Assembly: GCA_902774655.1 (NCBI GenBank)
Contig: CACYJD010000043.1
Coordinates: 1 to 6,161, forward strand
Length of the DNA: 6,161 nucleotides
From: an uncultured Erysipelotrichaceae bacterium
GTDB lineage: Bacteria > Bacillota_I > Bacilli_A > RFN20 > CAG-826
Direction: 5' to 3'
Part shown: in pieces, positions 1 through 5,255 of the stretch
Layout: each line of letters starts with the position of its first letter
Position numbering within the stretch: position 1 is the first letter of the stretch
Program-made: the position numbers and the translations under genes
Notes under the pieces: model-generated
The model's input: the letters and a program-made list of their open reading frames with translations, nothing else
Told to the model about the DNA's origin: nothing
The model's database searches: none

Positions 1-390
1 TAATGCAAGTCCACCACCAATAGCGTATAGAACATAATCTAAATCAAATACCTTAATCCATCTTGCATAAACGCCAAGAACAAAAAATGATGGAACAACT
101 AAGAAGTAACCAATTTTTTGCATAATATTTTGATCTTTATTCAAATTACCAAAAGCAATTGATCCGGCTAGTATCAATATCACTCCTAAAACAACTAAGA
201 ATCTCGTTCTTTCTTCCTTTTTTAAATCAAATGGAACAAAGAGAATCATTAGTGCAAGAAGAATGACAGAAATGTATTGAAAAAATGGAGAAATACCTCC
301 AAGAGAAAAACTAATCAAAGCGATAAATTCTACAACTAATAGGAATAAAACCTTGTTAATAGCGACACTTTTTGAAAGTTTCATATTCAT
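1..390 (-). CDS. Polytopic membrane protein of unknown function, N-terminal part
   Basis: This open frame of 130 codons begins with ATG at 390 and runs off the left edge with no stop, so only the N-terminus is present. The protein starts MNMKLSKSVAINK and is very hydrophobic. Likely membrane segments lie near residues 13-31, 36-53, 63-80, 92-109 and 117-130, with a charged loop (DLKKEERTR) between the second and third. I recognise no family motif, so no function is assigned. A second in-frame ATG at 384 (residue 3) is an alternative start. It fits a promoter-like TTGCTA-17-TACAAT upstream, which would place transcription start almost on that ATG. There is no Shine-Dalgarno. The gene is divergent from nrdG, but nothing ties it to nucleotide reduction. 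That it is a real membrane-protein gene is fairly secure; the exact start is not. Confidence 0.72.
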   Translation of the reverse strand, partial: MNMKLSKSVAINKVLFLLVVEFIALISFSLGGISPFFQYISVILLALMILFVPFDLKKEERTRFLVVLGVILILAGSIAFGNLNKDQNIMQKIGYFLVVPSFFVLGVYARWIKVFDLDYVLYAIGGGLAL

Positions 391-443
391 TATTGTAAAA
401 GTGTTACGTGATAATAGCAAATGAATATATAATATTCCTATAT
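391..443. promoter_or_regulatory. Divergent promoter region between membrane protein gene and nrdG
   Basis: This 53-bp gap must serve both genes. On the minus strand TTGCTA (420-415) and TACAAT (397-392) are separated by 17 bp, giving a plausible sigma-A-type promoter for the membrane protein gene. On the plus strand TATAAT (428-433) matches the -10 consensus exactly and ends 11 nt before the preferred nrdG ATG at 444, but it has no convincing -35. A second minus-strand option is TTGTCT (466-461), a 16-bp spacer and TATATA (444-439). The DNA is AT-rich, so chance hexamers are likely. Neither start has a Shine-Dalgarno within reach. Confidence 0.35.
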
Positions 444-1133
444 ATGCACTTCTACGGAATAGACAAAATGTCATTAGTCGATTACGACAACAAAATTGCT
501 TGCACTCTTTTTACATGTGGATGCAATTTTAGATGTCCATTTTGTCATAACAAAGATTTAGTACTTGATACTCCTGAATTCGCAATAGCGTACGACGAAA
601 TATGGGAATATCTATCCAAAAGAGAAGGCATTCTTGATGCAGTTGTAATCTCCGGAGGAGAACCAACTCTCCACAAAGATTTACCTGACTTTATTAAAAA
701 GGTTAAAACTTTTGGTTACCAAATTAAGTTAGATACAAATGGCACCAATCCCGAGATGGTGAAATATCTAGTTGAAAAACATTTGGTGGACTATATCGCC
801 ATGGACATAAAGAATTCAAAAGAAGAATACGCTAAGACTGTTGGTTTACAAGCATTGGACTTTGAAAAAATCGAAGAAACTATTCAATTTTTAATAGGTT
901 CTGGCGTAGATTTTGAGTTCCGCACCACTCTTGTTAATGAATTCCATAATGAAAAATCAATCGAAGACATGGCTAAATGGATTAAAGGTGCCAAGCGTTT
1001 AAGACTTCAAAAATTCGTTGATGGAGAAGGATGCATTAAACGCGGTTTACATGAAGTTTCAAAAGAAAATGCCCTTAAATTTAAGGACATTTGTAAGAAA
1101 TATATTGATGATGTTGAACTCAGAAGTTATTAA
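444..1133 (+). CDS. nrdG: Anaerobic ribonucleoside-triphosphate reductase activating protein (radical SAM)
   Basis: NrdG cleaves S-adenosylmethionine with a 4Fe-4S cluster and creates the glycyl radical on NrdD under anaerobic conditions. From the start at 444 the protein has 229 residues. The radical SAM motif CxxxCxxC is C27-NFR-C31-PF-C34, within the family-typical CGCNFRCPFCHNKDL. It is followed by the SAM-contacting SGGEPT (about residues 70-75), LDTNGT (about 96-101) and MDIKNS (about 120-125). The opening MHFYGIDKMSLVDYDNKIACT is very like the start of the NrdG2-type activase family (TIGR02495-like). This is why I prefer ATG 444 to the in-frame GTG at 408. The GTG would add 12 unconserved residues and leave only 17 bp to the divergent gene. 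Neither start has a Shine-Dalgarno. The gene is not in the nrdD operon: it faces it, and its TAA (1131-1133) overlaps the trxB stop. Function is secure; the start is moderately so. Confidence 0.93.
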   Translation: MHFYGIDKMSLVDYDNKIACTLFTCGCNFRCPFCHNKDLVLDTPEFAIAYDEIWEYLSKREGILDAVVISGGEPTLHKDLPDFIKKVKTFGYQIKLDTNGTNPEMVKYLVEKHLVDYIAMDIKNSKEEYAKTVGLQALDFEKIEETIQFLIGSGVDFEFRTTLVNEFHNEKSIEDMAKWIKGAKRLRLQKFVDGEGCIKRGLHEVSKENALKFKDICKKYIDDVELRSY

Positions 1134-2041
1134 TGAGTTTCGACATAGTTACAAGCACTGAGTGCTCCAACTAATCCATCGCCAGTTGCAGTTGCGACTT
1201 GGCGATATTTTTTTGAACGGCAATCTCCAATGGCGAATATACCAGGAGTTTTTGTTTGCATTAATTCATCAGTAACAATGTAACCGTGATCTAAATCAAC
1301 TAATTCAGCATATCTATCATTATCTGGAATTTGACCGATAGCGATGAATACCGCACGAACATTATAATTAACAGGTTCTCCAGTATTTTTATCTCTGAAG
1401 CGTAGGCCACTGAGTTCATCTTTTCCAATGAATTCTTGTAGTTCAATATTGTATCTAATATCAATGTTTTCTTTTTCTTTTACTCTATCGCAGAGGATTT
1501 TATCAGCAAACAAGTGATCAAATAAAGCACAGATATGAACTTTGGTGCAGTAGTTTGATAAAGCTAATGCATATTGTAGAGCACTATTGGCGTCACCAAT
1601 TAAAGCAACCTCTTCACCTTTATAGAAAGCACCATCACAAACAGCGCAATAGCTTACGCCTTTGCCAATAAGTTCTTCTTCTCTATCGACTCCAATGTGT
1701 CTATGTTTACAACCTGTAGCGAGTACAACTGCTTTACATTCATACTCGTTATAATCAGTCTTAACAATAAAACCATCGGACTTCTTAGTGATTTTTTGAA
1801 CATCTTCAAGCTCAAAGACAAAGCCTAATGCATCTAGTTGATCATAAAGTTTGTCGGTGAATTCTTGACCAGAAATATCTTTAATTCCGGCGATGTTTTC
1901 GACTCTAGGTGAGGTTGCGATTTGGCCACCAAAGTTCTCTTTTTCTAAAAGGAGGACAGTCTTACCTCCTCTAAGAATATTAAGGGCGCAGCTCATTCCA
2001 GCTGGCCCACCACCTACGACAATAATGTCATAACTGTCCAT
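1130..2041 (-). CDS. trxB: Thioredoxin reductase-like flavoprotein with degenerate NADPH motifs
   Basis: This protein of 303 residues has the low-molecular-weight thioredoxin reductase fold and normal length. Seen directly: the N-terminal FAD-binding motif VVGGGPAG (8-15), FGGQI (37-41), ATGCKHR (108-114), the redox-active C132-AV-C135 in GVSYCAVCDGAF, and the C-terminal FAD motif GIFAIGDC (267-274) with RQVATATGDG (280-289). The pyridine nucleotide domain is unusual. The glycine-rich turn reads LIGDANSALQYA (147-158) rather than GGGxSAxEEA. The HRRxxxR stretch that grips the NADPH 2'-phosphate is replaced by VHICALFDHLFADK (168-181), with no arginine. Reductases lacking these motifs are known, for example ferredoxin-dependent flavin thioredoxin reductases of clostridia. 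The start is 5 nt after the nrdD stop with only a weak upstream site (AAAGTAG), so translation is probably coupled. Likely job: re-reducing the redoxin domain fused to NrdD. The electron donor is unresolved. Confidence 0.9.
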   Translation of the reverse strand: MDSYDIIVVGGGPAGMSCALNILRGGKTVLLLEKENFGGQIATSPRVENIAGIKDISGQEFTDKLYDQLDALGFVFELEDVQKITKKSDGFIVKTDYNEYECKAVVLATGCKHRHIGVDREEELIGKGVSYCAVCDGAFYKGEEVALIGDANSALQYALALSNYCTKVHICALFDHLFADKILCDRVKEKENIDIRYNIELQEFIGKDELSGLRFRDKNTGEPVNYNVRAVFIAIGQIPDNDRYAELVDLDHGYIVTDELMQTKTPGIFAIGDCRSKKYRQVATATGDGLVGALSACNYVETH

Positions 2042-2046
2042 AAGTA

Positions 2047-4410
2047 TTATCTACTTTCGATGAATTTTTTGATGTTAGATGCATTTTCGAATTTTTCGAA
2101 TCCATCACCACTAGGTACTAATAGTGTTGGGGCTTTGCTAACACCCATAGCGATTGTTTGTTCTTTATTTTCTTCAGCATCAACTACTTGGTATTTAATA
2201 CCGGCTTTATCAAGTAAGGTCTTGGCCATCTTGCAGTTAGGGCATGTCTTTGTAGCGAATAAGAGGATTGAATCAATCTTATGTTCGCCTTTTTCTTCAT
2301 GCTCTAAAGAGCAGGTTTTACCGTGTGCTTTAAGATTTGAATGTTCAGGAACATATTCTTTTCTATGTTTGAATTCTTCTGTCTTACCAACGTTCCAGTT
2401 TTGAATTGGACGATAGTAACCGGTAATTCTACTATAAACTTCTGTTGGTTTATGGCAGTGTGGACATTCATAAACTTCGCCTTCTAAGTAACCGTGTTCT
2501 TTACATACAGAGTATGTTGGGGACATGGTGTAGTAAGGAATCTTGTAGTTTTCAGCAATCTTACGAACTAAATTCATACAGGATTTCCAGCTAGGAAGTT
2601 TTTGTCCTAAGAAACAGTGGAAGACTGTACCGGATGTATATAAAGTTTGTAAGCCATCTTGAATATCAAGAGCAGCGAAGATGTCATCAGTATATCCAAC
2701 TGGTAAGTGTGAAGAGTTGGTGTAATATGGTGCATCAACATTGTCACTTGCAGTAATGATATCTGGATAACGTTTCTTATCGTGTTTAGCTAAACGATAT
2801 GCTGTTGATTCTGCTGGTGTAGCTTCTAAGTTATAGAGGTCACCATAGAGTTCTTGGTAATCAGATAATTTATTTCTCATGAAGTTAAGAACATCTTTTG
2901 TGAATTGTTGTGCTTTTTCATGAGTTAAATCTTCTTTAATCCAACGTGCATTTAAGCAAGCTTCATTCATACCAACTAAACCAATTGTGGAGAAGTGGTT
3001 ATTGAATGTACCTAAATAACGTTTGGTGTATGGATATAATCCGGCATCAAGAAGTTTAGTAATAACATTACGTTTAATCTTTAATGATCTAGCGGATAAA
3101 TCCATTAATTTGGTTAATCTATCGTAGAAATCTTTTTCATCTGTAGATAGATATGCGAGTCTAGGCATGTTAAGTGTAACAACACCGACAGAACCTGTAG
3201 ATTCACCACTACCGAAGAAACCACCGGATTTCTTACGTAATTCTCTTAAGTCAAGTCTTAATCTACAGCACATTGAACGGACATCACTTGGTTCCATATC
3301 ACTGTTGATGTAGTTAGAGAAGTAAGGTGTACCGTATTTGGCGGTCATTTCGAATAATAATTTATTATTTTCGGTTTCAGACCAGTCAAAGTCTCTGGTA
3401 ATTGAATATGTTGGGATTGGGTATTGGAATCCACGACCGTTGGCGTCACCTTCGATCATGATTTCAATAAAGGCTTTGTTAACCATAGCCATTTCTTTAG
3501 CACAATCTTTGTACTTGAATGGCATTTCTTTACCACCAACAAGAGCGTTAAGTTCGGCTAAGTCATTTGGTACAACCCAGTCTAATGTAACGTTGGTGAA
3601 TGGTGCTTGCGTACCCCATCTTGATGGAGTGTTAACACCATAAATGAAAGATTGGATGCATTGTTTAACTTCTTTGTATGATAAGTTATCAGCCTTAACG
3701 AAAGGTGCTAAGTATGTATCAAAAGAAGAGAATGCTTGAGCGCCAGCCCATTCATTTTGCATAATTCCTAAGAAGTTAACCATTTGGTTACATAATGTTG
3801 ATAGGTGACTTGCTGGTGAAGATGTAATCTTACCGACAACACCGCCTAAACCTTCTTGGATTAATTGTTTGAGAGACCAACCTGCGCAATAACCGGTTAA
3901 CATACTTAAATCGTGGATGTGAATATCAGCATTTCTATGAGCGTTAGCGATTTCTGGATCATAAATTTCGCTTAACCAATAGTTTGCGGTAATTGCACCA
4001 CTGTTAGAAAGAATTAAACCACCAACGGAATATGTAACTGTTGAGTTTTCTTTAACTCTCCAGTCATTGAGTTTTAGATAGTTGTCAACTGTGGATTTGT
4101 AGTCTAATTCGGTGGACTTGATGGCTCTAAGTGTCTCATGTTGTTTTCTATAAGACATATAGGATTTTGCAACATCAATGTAGCCAGCTTGAATTAATGT
4201 GACTTCAACTGCGTCTTGAATATCTTCCACTCCAATTAATCCATCTTTAATTTTTGGATTGAATTCTGAGGTGACTTTAAGTGCTAAAAGTTGAATGATT
4301 TCTTTTGTAAAATCTTTGTTTTCAGCTTTAAAAGCTTTCTCAATTGCGGCTTCAATTTTCTCAAGATTGAATTCGACAATTGAATCGTCACGTTTTTTTA
4401 CTTGAAACAT
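2047..4410 (-). CDS. nrdD: Class III (anaerobic) ribonucleoside-triphosphate reductase fused to a C-terminal glutaredoxin/NrdH-like domain
   Basis: This 787-residue glycyl-radical enzyme reduces ribonucleotides to deoxyribonucleotides without oxygen. Residues 1-95 form an ATP-cone allosteric domain (VKKRDDSIVEFNLEKI at the start). The catalytic barrel follows, with HIHDL (164-168), active-site C175 in GYCAGWSL, and C381-C382-R in RSMCCRLRLDL, where C382 is the probable thiyl cysteine by its following Arg. GGFFGSGESTGSVGVVTLN spans 396-414. A zinc site reads CxxH (636, 639) and CxxC (649, 652). The glycyl radical is G664 in RITGYYRPIQNW. Residues 711-787 are an added redoxin domain with CPNC (723-726) and a cis-Pro-like KAPTLLV (P761). 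Class III enzymes using formate do not need such a domain; those using thioredoxin, glutaredoxin or NrdH do, so this enzyme is probably redoxin-dependent (NrdD2-like). The ATG has AGGAGG 8 nt upstream. It is first gene of an nrdD-trxB operon with its own promoter. Confidence 0.96.
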   Translation of the reverse strand: MFQVKKRDDSIVEFNLEKIEAAIEKAFKAENKDFTKEIIQLLALKVTSEFNPKIKDGLIGVEDIQDAVEVTLIQAGYIDVAKSYMSYRKQHETLRAIKSTELDYKSTVDNYLKLNDWRVKENSTVTYSVGGLILSNSGAITANYWLSEIYDPEIANAHRNADIHIHDLSMLTGYCAGWSLKQLIQEGLGGVVGKITSSPASHLSTLCNQMVNFLGIMQNEWAGAQAFSSFDTYLAPFVKADNLSYKEVKQCIQSFIYGVNTPSRWGTQAPFTNVTLDWVVPNDLAELNALVGGKEMPFKYKDCAKEMAMVNKAFIEIMIEGDANGRGFQYPIPTYSITRDFDWSETENNKLLFEMTAKYGTPYFSNYINSDMEPSDVRSMCCRLRLDLRELRKKSGGFFGSGESTGSVGVVTLNMPRLAYLSTDEKDFYDRLTKLMDLSARSLKIKRNVITKLLDAGLYPYTKRYLGTFNNHFSTIGLVGMNEACLNARWIKEDLTHEKAQQFTKDVLNFMRNKLSDYQELYGDLYNLEATPAESTAYRLAKHDKKRYPDIITASDNVDAPYYTNSSHLPVGYTDDIFAALDIQDGLQTLYTSGTVFHCFLGQKLPSWKSCMNLVRKIAENYKIPYYTMSPTYSVCKEHGYLEGEVYECPHCHKPTEVYSRITGYYRPIQNWNVGKTEEFKHRKEYVPEHSNLKAHGKTCSLEHEEKGEHKIDSILLFATKTCPNCKMAKTLLDKAGIKYQVVDAEENKEQTIAMGVSKAPTLLVPSGDGFEKFENASNIKKFIESR
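2050..2280 (-). other. Fused redoxin domain of NrdD (CPNC active site)
   Basis: This stretch encodes NrdD residues 711-787, beyond the normal end of the enzyme after the glycyl-radical loop. It shows the beta-alpha-beta opening SILLFATKTCPNCKMAKTLL, the CxxC redox pair at 723 and 726, a KAP turn with the probable cis-proline at 761, and a closing helix NIKKFIESR. The length of about 77 residues and the pattern fit glutaredoxin or NrdH-type redoxins. A linker of about 25 residues (686-710) rich in His, Lys and Glu, with one extra Cys at 700, joins it to the catalytic part. It would deliver electrons to the C175/C382 active site. Confidence 0.85.
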
Positions 4411-4521
4411 GATTTTTTCCTCCTCATCTCACTGCGTTTTTAAAAAATCATATCGATATTTTTCGGATCATGAATTTACTGAATATTTTGAATGAGTTTT
4501 TGCCTCATTCTTCTGGTCAGT
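4411..4521 (-). other. nrdD 5' leader of about 110 nt with a small hairpin
   Basis: If transcription starts 6-7 nt after the -10 at 4528, the nrdD mRNA has a leader of about 110 nt. GAATGAG (4490-4496) and CTCATTC (4504-4510) form a perfect 7-bp stem with a 7-nt loop near the 5' end. A 10-bp palindrome ATATCGATAT lies at 4450-4459. The hairpin has no following U tract on the minus strand, so it is not a terminator. It could protect the 5' end or take part in regulation. I do not recognise a known riboswitch class. Confidence 0.35.
4419..4424 (-). promoter_or_regulatory. Ribosome binding site of nrdD
   Basis: AGGAGG on the minus strand is a perfect Shine-Dalgarno core, 8 nt from the nrdD ATG. 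It fixes the start at 4410 and shows that this genome does use strong Shine-Dalgarno sites, in contrast to nrdG and rlmH. Confidence 0.9.
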
Positions 4522-4527
4522 GGAATA

Positions 4528-4556
4528 ATTATATTTGCGTACGCATATATATTCAA
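4528..4556 (-). promoter_or_regulatory. Promoter of the nrdD-trxB operon
   Basis: On the minus strand TTGAAT (4556-4551) is followed by a 17-bp spacer and a perfect TATAAT (4533-4528), an excellent vegetative sigma-factor promoter. It lies downstream of the rlmH terminator and about 115 nt before the nrdD start, so the operon is transcribed independently of rlmH. The spacer holds a palindrome described separately, suggesting repression at this site. Confidence 0.75.
4530..4551. promoter_or_regulatory. Palindromic operator candidate inside the nrdD promoter
   Basis: A 22-bp inverted repeat is centred between 4540 and 4541. The core TGCGTACGCA is perfect, and the TATAT/ATATA flanks pair at every position except 4535/4546. 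It fills the -35/-10 spacer and touches both hexamers, a classical place for a repressor to block RNA polymerase. It does not match the NrdR-box consensus, the usual controller of ribonucleotide reductase genes. The identity of the binding protein is unknown. Confidence 0.5.
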
Positions 4557-4605
4557 TTAAAAAGATAAAAATATTATTACAGTTTATTAAAAGTTAATTA
4601 AAAAT

Positions 4606-4625
4606 GCCGATTAATTCGGCTTTTT
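4606..4625 (-). terminator. Rho-independent terminator of rlmH, potentially bidirectional
   Basis: GCCGA (4606-4610) and TCGGC (4616-4620) form a 5-bp GC-rich stem with a 5-nt loop. It is flanked by TTTTT on the plus strand (4621-4625) and AAAAT on the other side, which reads ATTTTTAATT on the minus strand. It lies 12 nt past the rlmH stop and so most likely ends the rlmH transcript. The A and T tracts on both sides would let it work in either direction. Confidence 0.7.
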
Positions 4626-4637
4626 AAAATCTGACAC

Positions 4638-5117
4638 CTACTTATGATAGATTTCGTGATTATTGATTTTAAAAGCGCGATAAATTTGCTCTAAAAGTAT
4701 GAGTCTAGTCATGGTATGGAGGAAGGTCATTTTTGATAGTGAAATTGACGAATTTGCACGAGCTTTTGCCTCATTAGATAAACCATAGGAACCGCCTATC
4801 AAAAATGTGATATTTGAGCCTCCAATTTCAAGGGATTTAGACAAAAAAGAAGCAAATTCCTCACTAGAAAACTCCTTTTTATTAAGGTCTAGAGTGATCA
4901 GATAATCGCTTGGTTTGATTAGCTTCATTGCCCTAGCGCATTCCTCGTTAATTGACTTTAAAATATCAGCTTCATTTGGGTTATCTTTTACCCTGCTATC
5001 TTCCACTTCTACAATAGTTGTTTCAGCATATCTTTGAAGTCTATCGAGGTAGTGTTTGACACCGTCTTTCAAAAACTGGTCTTTTATCTTCCCAATACAA
5101 ATAATGCGAATTTTCAT
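4638..5117 (-). CDS. rlmH: 23S rRNA (pseudouridine1915-N3)-methyltransferase
   Basis: RlmH methylates N3 of pseudouridine 1915 in helix 69 of 23S rRNA, acting on assembled 70S ribosomes with SAM as donor. The protein has 159 residues, the usual family size. It is a minimal SPOUT (knotted) methyltransferase. Visible signatures are the N-terminal MKIRIICIGKIK, LDLNKKEFSSEEFA (76-89), the SAM-loop FLIGGSYGL (105-113), SLSKMTFLHTMTRLILLEQIYRAFKI (127-151) and the invariant YHK end (157-159). One small departure is FLH (132-134) where many members have FPH; the histidine is kept. The stop is TAG. The start at 5117 follows from the conserved opening, although there is no Shine-Dalgarno and a TAGAAT hexamer (5132-5127) sits only 9 nt upstream. 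It is a single-gene unit closed by the terminator at 4606-4625. Confidence 0.96.
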   Translation of the reverse strand: MKIRIICIGKIKDQFLKDGVKHYLDRLQRYAETTIVEVEDSRVKDNPNEADILKSINEECARAMKLIKPSDYLITLDLNKKEFSSEEFASFLSKSLEIGGSNITFLIGGSYGLSNEAKARANSSISLSKMTFLHTMTRLILLEQIYRAFKINNHEIYHK

Positions 5118-5255
5118 GGCATTATTATTCTATATATTTAAATAAAAAGAAATAAAGAAAGTTAATTAATGAACTGTCTTTATTTGTCCCAATAATTGAA
5201 AAAATAATGCAATACATCGAAATATTAATTATTATTAATGCAAGAGGACACACTT
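5118..5255. promoter_or_regulatory. Divergent intergenic region between rlmH and the repeat-protein gene
   Basis: This very AT-rich 138-bp gap must hold promoters in both directions. For rlmH the best -10-like hexamer is TAGAAT (5132-5127, minus) without a clear -35. For the plus-strand gene TTGAAA (5196-5201) could be a -35, but no good -10 lies at 16-18 bp. An interrupted inverted repeat stands at 5151-5184: AATAAAGA pairs with TCTTTATT, and an inner GTT pairs with AAC. It may be an operator or chance in AT-rich sequence. Confidence 0.3.
5242..5248 (+). promoter_or_regulatory. Ribosome binding site of the repeat-protein gene
   Basis: AAGAGGA is a good Shine-Dalgarno match whose GG is 8 nt from the ATG at 5256. 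It supports that start for the 3'-truncated gene. Confidence 0.75.

Noticed and set aside
408..443. GTG start for nrdG adding 12 residues
   Set aside because: The family begins at the MHFYGIDK-like segment, the extra residues are not conserved, and the GTG would leave only 17 bp to the divergent gene.
2060..2404. Plus-strand open frame of 114 codons
   Set aside because: It lies wholly antisense to the conserved C-terminal part of nrdD and has no recognisable motif or ribosome site.
3338..3643. Plus-strand open frame of 101 codons
   Set aside because: It is antisense to the catalytic core of nrdD, whose reading frame is strongly conserved.
4450..4459. Perfect palindrome ATATCGATAT in the nrdD leader
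   Set aside because: It is short and AT-rich, and its extension fails at the next two pairs, so it is weak evidence for an operator.
4530..4551. Palindrome as an NrdR box
   Set aside because: The TGCGTACGCA core does not fit the ACACwATATwTwGTGT-type consensus; only the AT-rich flanks are similar.
5205..5243. Direct repeat TAATGCAA at 5205-5212 and 5236-5243
   Set aside because: Eight bases in AT-rich intergenic DNA are readily explained by chance, and the second copy overlaps the ribosome site.
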